Source: an uncultured bacterium
GTDB taxonomy: Bacteria > Cyanobacteriota > Vampirovibrionia > Gastranaerophilales > Gastranaerophilaceae
DNA: 41,614 nt
Assembly (NCBI GenBank): GCA_949284415.1
Contig: CASDVM010000041.1
Location: 1 to 41,614, forward strand
Direction of reading: 5' to 3'
Part shown: positions 1-7,809 of the stretch, piece after piece
Position numbering within the stretch: the stretch's first letter is position 1
Layout of the letters: each line of letters opens with the position of its first letter
Notes under the pieces: model-generated
The model's database searches: none
Told to the model about the DNA's origin: nothing
Seen by the model: only the letters and a program-made list of their open reading frames with translations
Position numbers and translations under genes: made by a program

Positions 1-37
1 CTCCTTGTGCAAGAGTAAAACCCTTTAATCTCTTCAT
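1..37 (-). CDS. Partial: first 12 codons of the prepilin-like gene (copy within the terminal repeat)
   Basis: On the minus strand an ATG at 37-35 opens MKRLKGFTLAQG and runs off the window edge. It is base-for-base the beginning of the complete gene at 40740-41510. If the window is circular, this is the same gene counted twice. If the repeat is real, it is the beginning of a second prepilin-like gene outside the window. Confidence 0.7.
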   Translation of the reverse strand, partial: MKRLKGFTLAQG

Positions 38-73
38 ATTAAAATCCTTATAATCGTGATGTATTATATCATT

Positions 74-101
74 ATTATAACAGTTTTTTTTATTTTGACA
101 A
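74..101 (-). promoter_or_regulatory. Sigma-70-type promoter for the prepilin-like gene (copy 1)
   Basis: Read on the minus strand, TTGTCA (101-96) and a perfect TATAAT (79-74) are separated by 16 bases. The start codon at 37 follows at a normal distance, with an AAGGA ribosome binding site just before it. Confidence 0.6.
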
Positions 102-132
102 GTTTCAATTATTGATAAGGAGCTTACAAACG

Positions 133-142
133 CCCCCCCCCC
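133..142. repeat. C10 homopolymer tract (G10 on the minus strand)
   Basis: Ten consecutive C. On the minus strand it lies eight codons into a short frame that begins at ATG 171 behind a good AAAGGAG site: MKSSLSYIKPGGGRL and stop at 126-124. With 8 or 11 G the frame would stay open and run in phase into the prepilin start at 37. The tract is at the place where the window's two ends overlap, so its length is not reliable. See the similar C10 tract at 26886-26895. Confidence 0.8.
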
Positions 143-194
143 GGCTTAATATAACTTAATGAACTCTTCATACTTTGCTCCTTTCTTATTTATT

Positions 195-228
195 AAAAAA
201 CAGGTTATATTTATTATAACCTGTTTTT
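195..228 (-). terminator. Intrinsic terminator after the 258-2029 gene pair
   Basis: A 9-bp perfect stem CAGGTTATA/TATAACCTG with a 5-base loop is flanked by A6 on the left and T5 on the right, so it can work in both directions. It lies 30 bases beyond the stop of the minus-strand gene at 258. Confidence 0.8.
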
Positions 229-257
229 CTTATATTTTCAAGATGAAGTTTTTTCTA

Positions 258-1217
258 TTAAGATAATTTTTCTGATTTGTTTTTTTCTTCCGATTTTGAT
301 TTTTTGTGAGCCAGATATTTTTCACAAAGAAGGTTTGCCGGTTTTGTTACCACAACCGGTACAAAGTAACGGTATACAAAACCGAATACAAGCATTGATC
401 TTAAAAGTCCCATACCTTTTATTCTCGAAGACAACTCTTTTGACAATTCAGGGATTTTTTTATCTTTAACCAGCCTGTCAATGAATTTATCCAACGGGAA
501 TTTAGGTATTGATTTTACAGGGCCATCGCTATTTTGAACTGCCTTTTTAATGTTTCTGTCAAATAGTGTTGATGCCGTTTCTGACAATTTTAATTCGCTT
601 TTGGCAGTTTCGGCTAATTTGTTTACGTCTGCTTTGACATCATTTTTAAGCCCTTTGTTTACTTTATTAATTGCTGCTTTTATATCTTTATAATCTTTTT
701 CAAAGTTCTTATCCTGAAGCTGAAGCCCTACATATTTAGCAGTAACATCATCCCACCAGATTTTCAGATATTTATCAAGAGTGTAGGCACCCGCGGTAGA
801 AACTAAGAATGTCAGTCCCTGATTTACCGCAAGAGTATTTTTTCTATCCTTTTCCAGCTTGTCATTTGTCAAAGTTTTTTGCATATACAGACCGCTGGTA
901 ATCATTGAGCCTATCGTCATACAGTGCTGGAATAGATTGTTGCTGTTTTTAAGTTTATCCGCAACATACCCGAGCGGTTTGCTGTCAACTAATTTTGATG
1001 TGAAGTATTTTGCGATACCGTCTGTAAAATTACCGTAAAATTTAGAAAACGGTGCAAAGAAACTTGACTTATCTTTGGCAGCCCGTTCTATGACCTCTTC
1101 CGCGGCATCAGCAAGTGTGGAGGCCGTATTTGCGGTAAATGCCGTTTTTTGACGATTAAAATTATAATAATTTTGCTTATTTGAATTTAAAGAATTTGTG
1201 TTAAATGTTACGTTCAT
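258..1217 (-). CDS. Unrecognised membrane-associated protein (319 aa), first of a related pair
   Basis: No family recognised. The protein begins MNVTFNTN, followed by an Asn-rich stretch and AFTAN at residues 26-30. The start resembles that of the GH13-like protein at 35299 (MKVNFNLN). No classical signal peptide is visible. Hydrophobic segments lie near residues 98-115, 130-145 and 272-292 (around LVFGFVYRYFVPVVV), and the tail is Lys/Glu/Ser-rich. The gene is translationally coupled to its upstream neighbour: the neighbour's TAA and this ATG share a base at 1217, and GGAGG inside the neighbour's last codons is the ribosome binding site. The general plan resembles the neighbouring protein (internal Ser/Thr-rich hydrophobic stretch followed by Asp and Lys, C-terminal hydrophobic segment, charged tail), which suggests distant paralogy. 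A terminator follows at 195-228. Confidence 0.8.
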   Translation of the reverse strand: MNVTFNTNSLNSNKQNYYNFNRQKTAFTANTASTLADAAEEVIERAAKDKSSFFAPFSKFYGNFTDGIAKYFTSKLVDSKPLGYVADKLKNSNNLFQHCMTIGSMITSGLYMQKTLTNDKLEKDRKNTLAVNQGLTFLVSTAGAYTLDKYLKIWWDDVTAKYVGLQLQDKNFEKDYKDIKAAINKVNKGLKNDVKADVNKLAETAKSELKLSETASTLFDRNIKKAVQNSDGPVKSIPKFPLDKFIDRLVKDKKIPELSKELSSRIKGMGLLRSMLVFGFVYRYFVPVVVTKPANLLCEKYLAHKKSKSEEKNKSEKLS

Positions 1218-2029
1218 TATTTAACACCTCCTTTAAACTCCTGGAAAACAGGTTTTTCAAGAAAATCCATTTTTAAGTTCATATTATCATTATCCTTTTG
1301 CGGGGTCTGTGGTGCTGATTTTTTCTTTTCAACACCGAATACGTATTTCAAAATAGGAGGAATTAAGGCAATTGTAAGAATCGATCTTGGAACAGCTATA
1401 ATCCAGTCAGGGAGGTTTTTGGCAAGAGTTTCCAGACTGGCTTTATGTTTGTTCATAGCCTTGAACAATTCTCTTGATTTCCTGTTGATTATTTCACCTG
1501 CAGAATTTCTCATATCTGCACGTTTTTCAAGACTTGCAGAAATTCTTTTTATTTTTGCTAGTTTTTTGCTCCCGAATTTTTCCGGATCCTCAAACAATTT
1601 TTTTATACCTGTATCAAGGGGGCTTGTAATAATAGTTGAAGCAACAAAACCTAAAATTGCCGATGCCAGAGAATGACCTGAAGCATAAATTTTATCTTCT
1701 TTATCTTTTTTTCCGGGAAGCGCCATAATTGTTGCTGGTCTCATTACACCTGCCAGACCTAATGCAACGAGCGCGCTCGTTGCTATGTTGTGGTGGTAAG
1801 TCTGTTCCAAAAACTTATTGAACCAGTTTTTGGTTAAGATTCCTCCCTTTTTAATAGCAGTTGCGGCAGTCTCACTCTTTCCCGTAAAACTGCCGCAATA
1901 ATTTGTACTATATCCTGTGTTTTCATACATGCTCTCCTTATTCTTCTCCCTGATGCTTCGGGAATGCGAAGAGAGCCACGGATTACCCTGCTTGAGGGTC
2001 ATATCATGTTGTACTGAGTTTATTTTCAT
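1217..2029 (-). CDS. Unrecognised membrane-associated protein (270 aa), second of the pair
   Basis: No family recognised. Hydrophobic stretches lie near residues 82-105 (SALVALGLAGVMRPA), 119-138 (ASAILGFVASTIITS) and 210-230, followed by a charged, Gln/Asp/Asn-rich tail. An FTGKS segment near residue 48 is placed like AFTAN in the downstream protein. Two starts are possible: ATG 2029 behind GGTG, or ATG 1930 behind a close AAGGAG. The 33 residues between them are encoded by unusually GC-rich, palindromic DNA (see 1956-1999), so the shorter form may be the original. It is coupled to the 258-1217 gene by a one-base TAATG overlap. Function unknown; joint action of the pair at the cell membrane is an inference. 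Confidence 0.75.
   Translation of the reverse strand: MKINSVQHDMTLKQGNPWLSSHSRSIREKNKESMYENTGYSTNYCGSFTGKSETAATAIKKGGILTKNWFNKFLEQTYHHNIATSALVALGLAGVMRPATIMALPGKKDKEDKIYASGHSLASAILGFVASTIITSPLDTGIKKLFEDPEKFGSKKLAKIKRISASLEKRADMRNSAGEIINRKSRELFKAMNKHKASLETLAKNLPDWIIAVPRSILTIALIPPILKYVFGVEKKKSAPQTPQKDNDNMNLKMDFLEKPVFQEFKGGVK
1956..1999. repeat. GC-rich stretch with two small palindromes inside a coding 5' end
   Basis: CTTCG/CGAAG arms (1956-1960 and 1967-1971) and ACCCT/AGGGT arms (1985-1989 and 1995-1999) lie close together. The 60 bases from 1940 to 1999 are about 55% G+C, against an AT-rich background. The segment is translated only if the upstream start of the 1217-2029 gene is used. It may be a small palindromic insertion. 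Confidence 0.45.
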
Positions 2030-2159
2030 TTTTTCACCAAATAAATTAAATGTCTTCTACAATTATTTTAAAACAAAGGAAAAAATTTTTTGCTATATAA
2101 TTTAAGAAACTTTACATATTTTTTTATAAAAATAGAAATAATACAAAAAATCCTTATAA

Positions 2160-2360
2160 AATCACATATCTAAAGCCGGATCAAGTACGTAGGACGGGAT
2201 AAACGTAAGCGTTCCCACATTATAAGGCTGAGTTCAAGAAATCCGGATGTCAAGCTATTATCGGTGCTGCGCACAAAAATATCTTCTGCAATCAGTCTGC
2301 CTTCTTGCCCTCTGATCTTCCGAATCGTACCCCACCCTAACCATCACATTCGGGTAGTGC
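2160..2360. repeat. Repeat-rich spacer; contains copy 1 of a dispersed repeat (2297-2354)
   Basis: The 345 bases between the gene pair and nadC hold no credible gene. From about 2165 the composition becomes richer in G+C. An imperfect hairpin lies at 2196-2216 (GGGA.AACG/CGTTCCC). The part 2297-2354 matches 33602-33671: shared blocks are CTGCCTTCTTGCC, TCTTCC, CCCTAACC and CATTCGGG, in the same order with small gaps. No transposase or target duplication is visible. Confidence 0.65.
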
Positions 2361-2374
2361 ATGAAAAACTATTA

Positions 2375-3205
2375 CTACATATCCAGTGCCAGATCCAGTG
2401 TCGGGGCTTTTGCAACAATTGCACTGGATGAAATTATATCGACACCTGTTGAGGCAATTTCGTTAACTGTTTGAAGATTAACGTTGCCGCTTGCTTCAAC
2501 AATTGCACGGTGATTAATTATTTCAACTGCCTGTTTCATAACATTTACAGGCATATTATCAAGCATAATTATATCAACATTCAGATTCACTGCTTCTTTT
2601 ACCTGTTCAAGCGTATCGCATTCAACTTCTATCTTATGAGCGTGGGACAGATTTTTACGCAATTTATTAACAGCGTTTGTAATTGAGCCTGCAAGACGAA
2701 TATGATTATCTTTAATCATGGCGCAATCGGACAAATTAAATCTGTGCAGAGCCCCTCCGCCGGTTTTTACGGCATATTTTTCAAATGCTCTGAAATTCGG
2801 AGTGGTTTTGCGCGTATCAACAATTTTTGCAGGATAAGGATTTATTGCATCCTGATATTTACGTGTCTCTGTGGCAATTCCTGACATTCTTTGAATATAA
2901 TTCAATGCGACACGTTCTCCCATAAGCAAATCTCTTGCAGGGCCTGAGATATCGGCAATTTTATCTCCTTTTTTGATTATATCGCCGTCTTTAAAATAAA
3001 ATTTAATTTCAACTTTATCAGAAAGAGTTTCAAATACGGTTCTAAACACATCACACCCGCAAAGTACACCGTTGCTTCTGGTATTAAGCGCACCCTCCAG
3101 AAAATTATTCTCATCTGCAAGATTTTCCGTTGTAATATCACCGTATCCGATATCTTCAAGAATTGCGTTTTTTACGTGGTCTTTTACATAAAGCTTATTT
3201 AACAT
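2375..3205 (-). CDS. nadC: Nicotinate-nucleotide pyrophosphorylase (carboxylating), NadC
   Basis: Converts quinolinate and PRPP to nicotinate mononucleotide, CO2 and pyrophosphate in de novo NAD synthesis; cytosolic. At 276 aa it is of normal length. Family motifs are all present: DTRKTTP (130-136), GGGALHRFNL (149-158), IKDNH (164-168), then EVEC, LDNM and EASG in the C-terminal barrel. The start at 3205 lies 11 bases inside the 3' end of nadB, so the two are translated as a coupled pair. The quinolinate synthase gene nadA is not in the window. The 3' side is followed by a repeat-rich spacer with no clear terminator. Confidence 0.96.
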   Translation of the reverse strand: MLNKLYVKDHVKNAILEDIGYGDITTENLADENNFLEGALNTRSNGVLCGCDVFRTVFETLSDKVEIKFYFKDGDIIKKGDKIADISGPARDLLMGERVALNYIQRMSGIATETRKYQDAINPYPAKIVDTRKTTPNFRAFEKYAVKTGGGALHRFNLSDCAMIKDNHIRLAGSITNAVNKLRKNLSHAHKIEVECDTLEQVKEAVNLNVDIIMLDNMPVNVMKQAVEIINHRAIVEASGNVNLQTVNEIASTGVDIISSSAIVAKAPTLDLALDM

Positions 3206-4811
3206 AATCAGGAACCTTATAATCTTTTGTTATAATACTGTGAACACACTCTTCGTTAGTATCGGGGAAATCCGTGCGGCAATGTGCTCCGCGGGATTCT
3301 TTTCTCATAAGAGCAGAATTTACTATCAATTTTGCAACCGTCAGCATATTTCTAAATTCATATTCTTCCCTGCTTGCGCATTTCTCAGAACGCGGAAATT
3401 CGGATTTAAGCACATCCAATTCAGTAATTGCTTTAAGCAGAGAATGCTCATCTCTGAAAATTCCTGCATCATTCCACATAATTTCCTGCAGTTTCTTTTT
3501 CAGCTGAGGGATATCAAGTTCATCGAGAATAATTTCTTCATCCGTGTATCTGTCAATGGTTGATTTTATATTTTCATCAATCTGTTTCGGAGTTTTAAGC
3601 TGAACAGTTTTTAGATATTCGGCAACGGAATAAGCACATACGACACATTCCAGCAAAGAATTGCTTGCAAGCCTGTTCCCTCCGTGAAGACCTGTCGATG
3701 CGACTTCTCCTATAGCATAAAGTCCGCCGACAGATGTTTCACCTTTAAGATTTGTTTTAACACCGCCCATATAATAGTGAGCGGCAGGCGCTACAGGGAT
3801 AAAATCATGTGCAATATCAATACCGTTTTCCAGACATTTTTTAGAAATATTGGGAAATCGTTTTGCAAGCTTTTTCGAATTAATACATGAAGCATTCAGA
3901 TAAACATTATCAGCGCCGTTTTTCTTCATTTCGTTGAATATTGCGCGTGTAACAATATCTCTCGGAGCGAGCTCTCTACGCTCATCGTATTTAGCCATAA
4001 ATTCAACGCCGTCTGCATCACAGAGTTTAGCCCCCTCACCTCTTACGGCTTCCGAAATTAAAAACCTGTTTTCTCCGCAGTCAATTGCCAGCGCTGTCGG
4101 ATGAAACTGTACAAATTCCATATCCTGCATAACGGCACCGGCTTTATAAGCAATTGCAAGCCCATCGCCTGTTGCCCCAGCAGGATTTGTCGTATATTTG
4201 TATAATTGTCCGATTCCGCCGGTTGCAAGAATTATTGCAGACGAATAAATCGTTTCATATTCCTGCGTTTCATCATTATAAACGAGAACACCCTTGCATT
4301 CGTTAGAACTTACAAGAAGCTCAACTGCATCGGTTTGCTCATAGACTTCTATATTTTCATTTTCGTGAACTTTACGGCAAAGAGCATGTTCAATCATTTT
4401 GCCTGTTGCATCTCCGCCTGAGTGGAGAATTCTTCTCACACTGTGTGCTGCTTCTCTTGTAAAGCAAAGATTATCATTTTCATCGCGGTCAAATTCCACG
4501 CCAAATTTTAACAAATCTTTTATAACAGCATCCGAATGTTCGGAAATAAATTTAACAGTATTAAATTCACTCAATCCCGCGCCTGCTTTTATTGTATCAG
4601 ATATATGAGAGGCTGTTGAATCGTCTTTGTTTTCTTTCATAACTCCGACCATACCGCCCTGAGCATATCTCGAGTTGCTCTCACCTAGTTTGGATTTGGT
4701 AATCAAAAGCAATCCGTCAGGCAGATTTACCTGCTGTTCTATTTTTAAAGCCGCATATAAGCCCGCGATACCGCTCCCTATTATTATTGTTGAATATTTT
4801 GAATATTTCAT
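3195..4811 (-). CDS. nadB: L-aspartate oxidase, NadB
   Basis: FAD enzyme that oxidises L-aspartate to iminoaspartate, the first step of NAD synthesis. The 538 residues show the dinucleotide-binding GSGIAGLYAA (12-21), SNSRYAQGG (45-53), the HSGGDATG segment, the active-site HPTAL region, RGEGA, APRDIVTRAI, and the C-terminal HGGNRLASNSLLE flavin-binding motif. Fumarate reductase flavoproteins share much of this, but the pairing with nadC and the SRYAQGG motif favour NadB. The start follows an AAGGTG site at seven bases. The AT-rich leader has a good TATAAT-like box on the minus strand, but no confident -35. Confidence 0.95.
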   Translation of the reverse strand: MKYSKYSTIIIGSGIAGLYAALKIEQQVNLPDGLLLITKSKLGESNSRYAQGGMVGVMKENKDDSTASHISDTIKAGAGLSEFNTVKFISEHSDAVIKDLLKFGVEFDRDENDNLCFTREAAHSVRRILHSGGDATGKMIEHALCRKVHENENIEVYEQTDAVELLVSSNECKGVLVYNDETQEYETIYSSAIILATGGIGQLYKYTTNPAGATGDGLAIAYKAGAVMQDMEFVQFHPTALAIDCGENRFLISEAVRGEGAKLCDADGVEFMAKYDERRELAPRDIVTRAIFNEMKKNGADNVYLNASCINSKKLAKRFPNISKKCLENGIDIAHDFIPVAPAAHYYMGGVKTNLKGETSVGGLYAIGEVASTGLHGGNRLASNSLLECVVCAYSVAEYLKTVQLKTPKQIDENIKSTIDRYTDEEIILDELDIPQLKKKLQEIMWNDAGIFRDEHSLLKAITELDVLKSEFPRSEKCASREEYEFRNMLTVAKLIVNSALMRKESRGAHCRTDFPDTNEECVHSIITKDYKVPDYVK

Positions 4812-4907
4812 TTTAATACACCTTATGTATATTTACCAATTATATAATAATCCAAAATAATTTATTTTGCTATACAAAAATATTAAAATTTAATTAATCT
4901 TATGATA

Positions 4908-4936
4908 AAAAAGACCGCCTTTGAGGCGGTCTTTTT
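4908..4936 (-). terminator. Intrinsic terminator between the small membrane protein gene and nadB
   Basis: Perfect 7-bp GACCGCC/GGCGGTC stem with a 5-base loop, flanked by A and T runs. It follows the stop of the minus-strand gene at 4944 and separates it from nadB. Confidence 0.88.
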
Positions 4937-4943
4937 AAAGTTA

Positions 4944-5252
4944 TTACTCTTTATCTTTTTGCGGAGCTTTTTTAGCCGGAGCTTTAAAGTCTTTTTTCTT
5001 CGCATTCATTTTATGCTTTTTGTAAGGACAATCAGGCTGAAAATCCCCGTTTCCGTAATAATACATCGATGCATCATATCTCGGCATCGGACAGTAAGGT
5101 CTTTCAGGCGGTCTGATTACAGCACTGAACAAACATAGAGCTACAAGACATCCTACAAATGATGCGACAATCGTTAATAAAAATTTTGCAAAATCAGGGC
5201 TGATAGACCACTGTGAATTAAGCTGTGTTTCCTGTTTAGTTTCTTCTGTCAT
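4944..5252 (-). CDS. Small single-pass membrane protein, unrecognised (102 aa)
   Basis: One strongly hydrophobic segment (about residues 25-46, including LLTIVASFVGCLVALCLF) is followed by a Pro/Tyr/Cys-containing stretch and a Lys-rich tail (about residues 78-102). The N-terminus is short and polar, so this is a membrane anchor and not a cleaved signal. Four Cys residues are present. A GGAGAG ribosome binding site precedes the ATG, and a strong terminator follows at 4908-4936, making it monocistronic. It is transcribed divergently from the response regulator at 5446. No function can be assigned. Confidence 0.72.
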   Translation of the reverse strand: MTEETKQETQLNSQWSISPDFAKFLLTIVASFVGCLVALCLFSAVIRPPERPYCPMPRYDASMYYYGNGDFQPDCPYKKHKMNAKKKDFKAPAKKAPQKDKE

Positions 5253-5342
5253 AATCTCTCCTTTTCATTATCTTATAACACTTTATATAACGATGCATAT
5301 AAACTTTTGTTCATTTTTATCATAAACATTATAAACAATATT

Positions 5343-5370
5343 TTGTATATAAGTCAATAGCACATAATAT
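5343..5370 (+). promoter_or_regulatory. Possible promoter for the response regulator
   Basis: TTGTAT (5343-5348) and TAATAT (5365-5370) are spaced by 16 bases and lie about 75 bases before the ATG at 5446. The match is moderate in a very AT-rich spacer. Confidence 0.35.
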
Positions 5371-5445
5371 TACCGTAATTTATTCTAAAAAAAGGGATTA
5401 AATAGCTGCGAAAAAATTTTATAAGTAATACAGGGGGAAATTATC

Positions 5446-6105
5446 ATGACTATAAATGTATTACTTGTAGAAGATCAAAAGCTTATACGTGTAGGTTTAA
5501 AATCACTTTTTGAAGGACAGGATGAAATAACAGTTTCCTCAGAAGCTCAAAGCGGTAAAGAAGCCGTGGAAAAATTCAGAACCAACCATCCCGATGTTGT
5601 TGTAATGGATATCGGCCTGCCTGATATATCAGGAATAGAAGCTACAAAACGCATACTTGAAATTGACAATAAAGCAAAGGTTATAATTTTGACATCGCAT
5701 TTAAGCGAACAGGAAATTATTGATGCGCTTCATGCAGGTGCCTGCGCTTATGTTATGAAAGATATAAGCACTGATGCTTTAAAAATGATTATAAAGACAG
5801 TAGAACAGGGAGCCATGTGGCTTGATCCGCAGGTAGTTCCCATTTTACGCGAAAAAAATTGCGGGGTGATTCCGCCGAGACAAATGTCCAGGGCTATGTT
5901 TAAAGAACAGCATGCAAACCTTACCCAGAGAGAATATGAAGTATTAAAGCTCGTAGTTGACGGACTTTCAAATCATGAAATAGCAGAGGAGCTGACAATT
6001 TCGGAGCACACTGCAAAAGCGCATGTATGCAACATTATTCAAAAACTCGTAGTAGATGACAGGACGCAGGCCGCCGTAAAAGCACTGAAAGAAGGGCTTG
6101 TGTAA
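5446..6105 (+). CDS. NarL/LuxR-type response regulator, orphan
   Basis: Two-component transcription factor of 219 aa. The receiver domain (about 1-120) has the acidic pair E9/D10, phospho-acceptor D55 in VVVMDIGLPD, T83 and K105. The C-terminal LuxR-type helix-turn-helix (about 148-212) shows LTQREYEVLKLVVDGLSN followed by EIAEELTISEHTAKAHV. The start follows a strong AGGGGGA site. No histidine kinase lies nearby. It precedes, but probably does not share a transcript with, the SulP transporter, which has its own -10-like TATAAT at 6150. Its targets are unknown; the neighbouring transporters are possible but unproven. Confidence 0.92.
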   Translation: MTINVLLVEDQKLIRVGLKSLFEGQDEITVSSEAQSGKEAVEKFRTNHPDVVVMDIGLPDISGIEATKRILEIDNKAKVIILTSHLSEQEIIDALHAGACAYVMKDISTDALKMIIKTVEQGAMWLDPQVVPILREKNCGVIPPRQMSRAMFKEQHANLTQREYEVLKLVVDGLSNHEIAEELTISEHTAKAHVCNIIQKLVVDDRTQAAVKALKEGLV

Positions 6106-6184
6106 CAAATATACGTATGTCCCCTTGTAAAATTTCAAAGATTCTGTTATATAATATTTGAGAGATTATACGGGGATTTATATT

Positions 6185-7765
6185 ATGAAAACAGGGATAT
6201 TATCAAACTTTAAAGGAGATTTACTCGGCGGAATAACGGCAGGAGTTATTGCTTTACCTCTTGCAATTGCTTTCGGCGTTTCCAGCGGACTCGGAGCAGC
6301 AGCCGGTATATACGGATCAATTATAGTCGGAATGCTCGCGTCAATTTTCGGAGGGACACCAACACAAATTACAGGTCCGACAGGCCCTTTGACTGTTGTA
6401 ATTGCATCTGTCATTGCGCTGCACTCAAATAATCCTAATTTAATTTTTGCCGCAATATTCTTATCAGGATTGTTTCAAATTGTTCTTGGAATTTTCAAAG
6501 TCGGCAAACTCGTTAACTTTATTCCTTACCCTGTAATTTCGGGATTTATGAGCGGTATCGGAGCTATTATAATCTTACTTCAGATTAATCCGTTTTTAGG
6601 GTTGGAATTTTCTGGAACACCTGTTGAAGGATTATTGCATGCTTTAAAATCTCTCGGGAATTCTGATATTAACAGTATAATAATAGCTGTTTTAACTCTT
6701 GCAATAGTATTTTTTACTCCGAAAAAAATTGCAAAAATCATACCTCCGCCTTTAATTGCATTGATTTTAGGAACGCTTGCCGCAATAGTATTTAATTTTG
6801 ATGTTAAAACAATAGGAGAAATACCGTCAGGTTTCCCTGCATTTACATTTCCGTCATTCAAACTGTCGGAAATTGAGATAATAATTCCTATAGCTTTGAC
6901 TCTTGCCGTTGTCGGCTCTATAGATACTCTTTTAACTTCGCTTGTTGCTGATTCGCTTACAAAAACAAAACATAAATCAGACAAAGAATTAATCGGACAG
7001 GGAATAGGCAATATGACAGGGGCATTGTTCGGAGGACTTGTATCCTGCGGTGCTATGATGAGAACTGCCGTTAATATCAAAAGCGGAGGCAGAACGAAAT
7101 TATCGGGAATTATACATTCCTTCTTTCTTATTCTCGCAATAATTTTTCTTGCACCTGCCGTATCAAAGATTCCTCTTGCCGTTCTTGCAGGTATATTGAT
7201 AAAAGTCGGGATAGGAATTATTGATTACAAATTCCTGAGACTTTTGAAAGCTGCGCCGAGAAATGATCTCCTTGTAATGCTTCTGGTATTTTTAATAACG
7301 ATTTTTGATGATTTAATTCTTGCTGTCGGTGTAGGTGTAATACTTTCATCAATTCTTTTTGCCGCCAATGTTGCAAGGCAGACGGATATAAAAGTCGTAG
7401 GTCTTTCCGATTATGCCGATGAAAATTATATTGATGAAGATTTAAAAAACCATACAATGATTATGCACATTGACGGTACTTTGTTTTTCGGCTCTGCATC
7501 ACTTATAGCCGCAAGAATCGATGATGTTCTGGATAATAAAACGGTTATAATAGACTGCTCAAATATTAAAAGTATGGATATTTCTGCTGTATTTGCACTT
7601 GAAGATCTTGTTTTGACTTTGAAAGGCAAAAATGTAAGAGTTATTATTATATTTAACAACAGAAATGTTGCTGTGTCATCGTTAAAATTAGGTCTGAGAA
7701 AACTTATCAGCAGGAAAGATATAACTTTTTCAACAGAACAGGCTTTAAGCAGTGTACAAAATTAA
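6185..7765 (+). CDS. SulP-family inorganic anion transporter with STAS domain
   Basis: Inner-membrane anion carrier, 526 aa from the ATG at 6185. An in-frame TTG at 6158 was rejected because a TATAAT box at 6150-6155 puts the likely transcript start just downstream of it. The first 400 residues are a multi-pass SulP domain, with GGITAGVIALPLAIAFG at its beginning, a Thr/Gly/Pro-rich segment (TQITGPTGP) and a conserved GxxxxGALFGG-type region. The last 110 or so form a STAS domain (IDGTLFFGSASLI, then IDCSNIKSMDISAV). SulP proteins carry sulfate, bicarbonate or other anions; the sequence does not show which. No carbonic anhydrase or sulfate-assimilation gene is next to it. Confidence 0.92.
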   Translation: MKTGILSNFKGDLLGGITAGVIALPLAIAFGVSSGLGAAAGIYGSIIVGMLASIFGGTPTQITGPTGPLTVVIASVIALHSNNPNLIFAAIFLSGLFQIVLGIFKVGKLVNFIPYPVISGFMSGIGAIIILLQINPFLGLEFSGTPVEGLLHALKSLGNSDINSIIIAVLTLAIVFFTPKKIAKIIPPPLIALILGTLAAIVFNFDVKTIGEIPSGFPAFTFPSFKLSEIEIIIPIALTLAVVGSIDTLLTSLVADSLTKTKHKSDKELIGQGIGNMTGALFGGLVSCGAMMRTAVNIKSGGRTKLSGIIHSFFLILAIIFLAPAVSKIPLAVLAGILIKVGIGIIDYKFLRLLKAAPRNDLLVMLLVFLITIFDDLILAVGVGVILSSILFAANVARQTDIKVVGLSDYADENYIDEDLKNHTMIMHIDGTLFFGSASLIAARIDDVLDNKTVIIDCSNIKSMDISAVFALEDLVLTLKGKNVRVIIIFNNRNVAVSSLKLGLRKLISRKDITFSTEQALSSVQN

Positions 7766-7809
7766 AAAAAAATGCTATTATAATTTTAACCGGATAAGGA
7801 GGGAAAATT

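Larger units (their letters stand above)
1..141. repeat. Terminal direct repeat, copy 1 (identical to 41474-41614)
   Basis: The first 141 bases are identical to the last 141 of the window. The unit holds, on the minus strand, the first 12 codons, ribosome binding site and promoter of the prepilin-like gene at 40740-41510. It ends inside a poly-C run (nine C in the shared part; copy 1 continues to a tenth C at 142). An exact overlap of this length is the usual signature of a contig closed on itself by a de Bruijn assembler with k=141. It could instead be a genuine chromosomal repeat of a prepilin leader. The sequence cannot separate these by itself. Confidence 0.97.

Noticed and set aside
6158-6184. 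TTG start for the SulP gene
   Set aside because: A TATAAT box at 6150-6155 puts it at or before the transcript start; ATG 6185 gives the normal family start.
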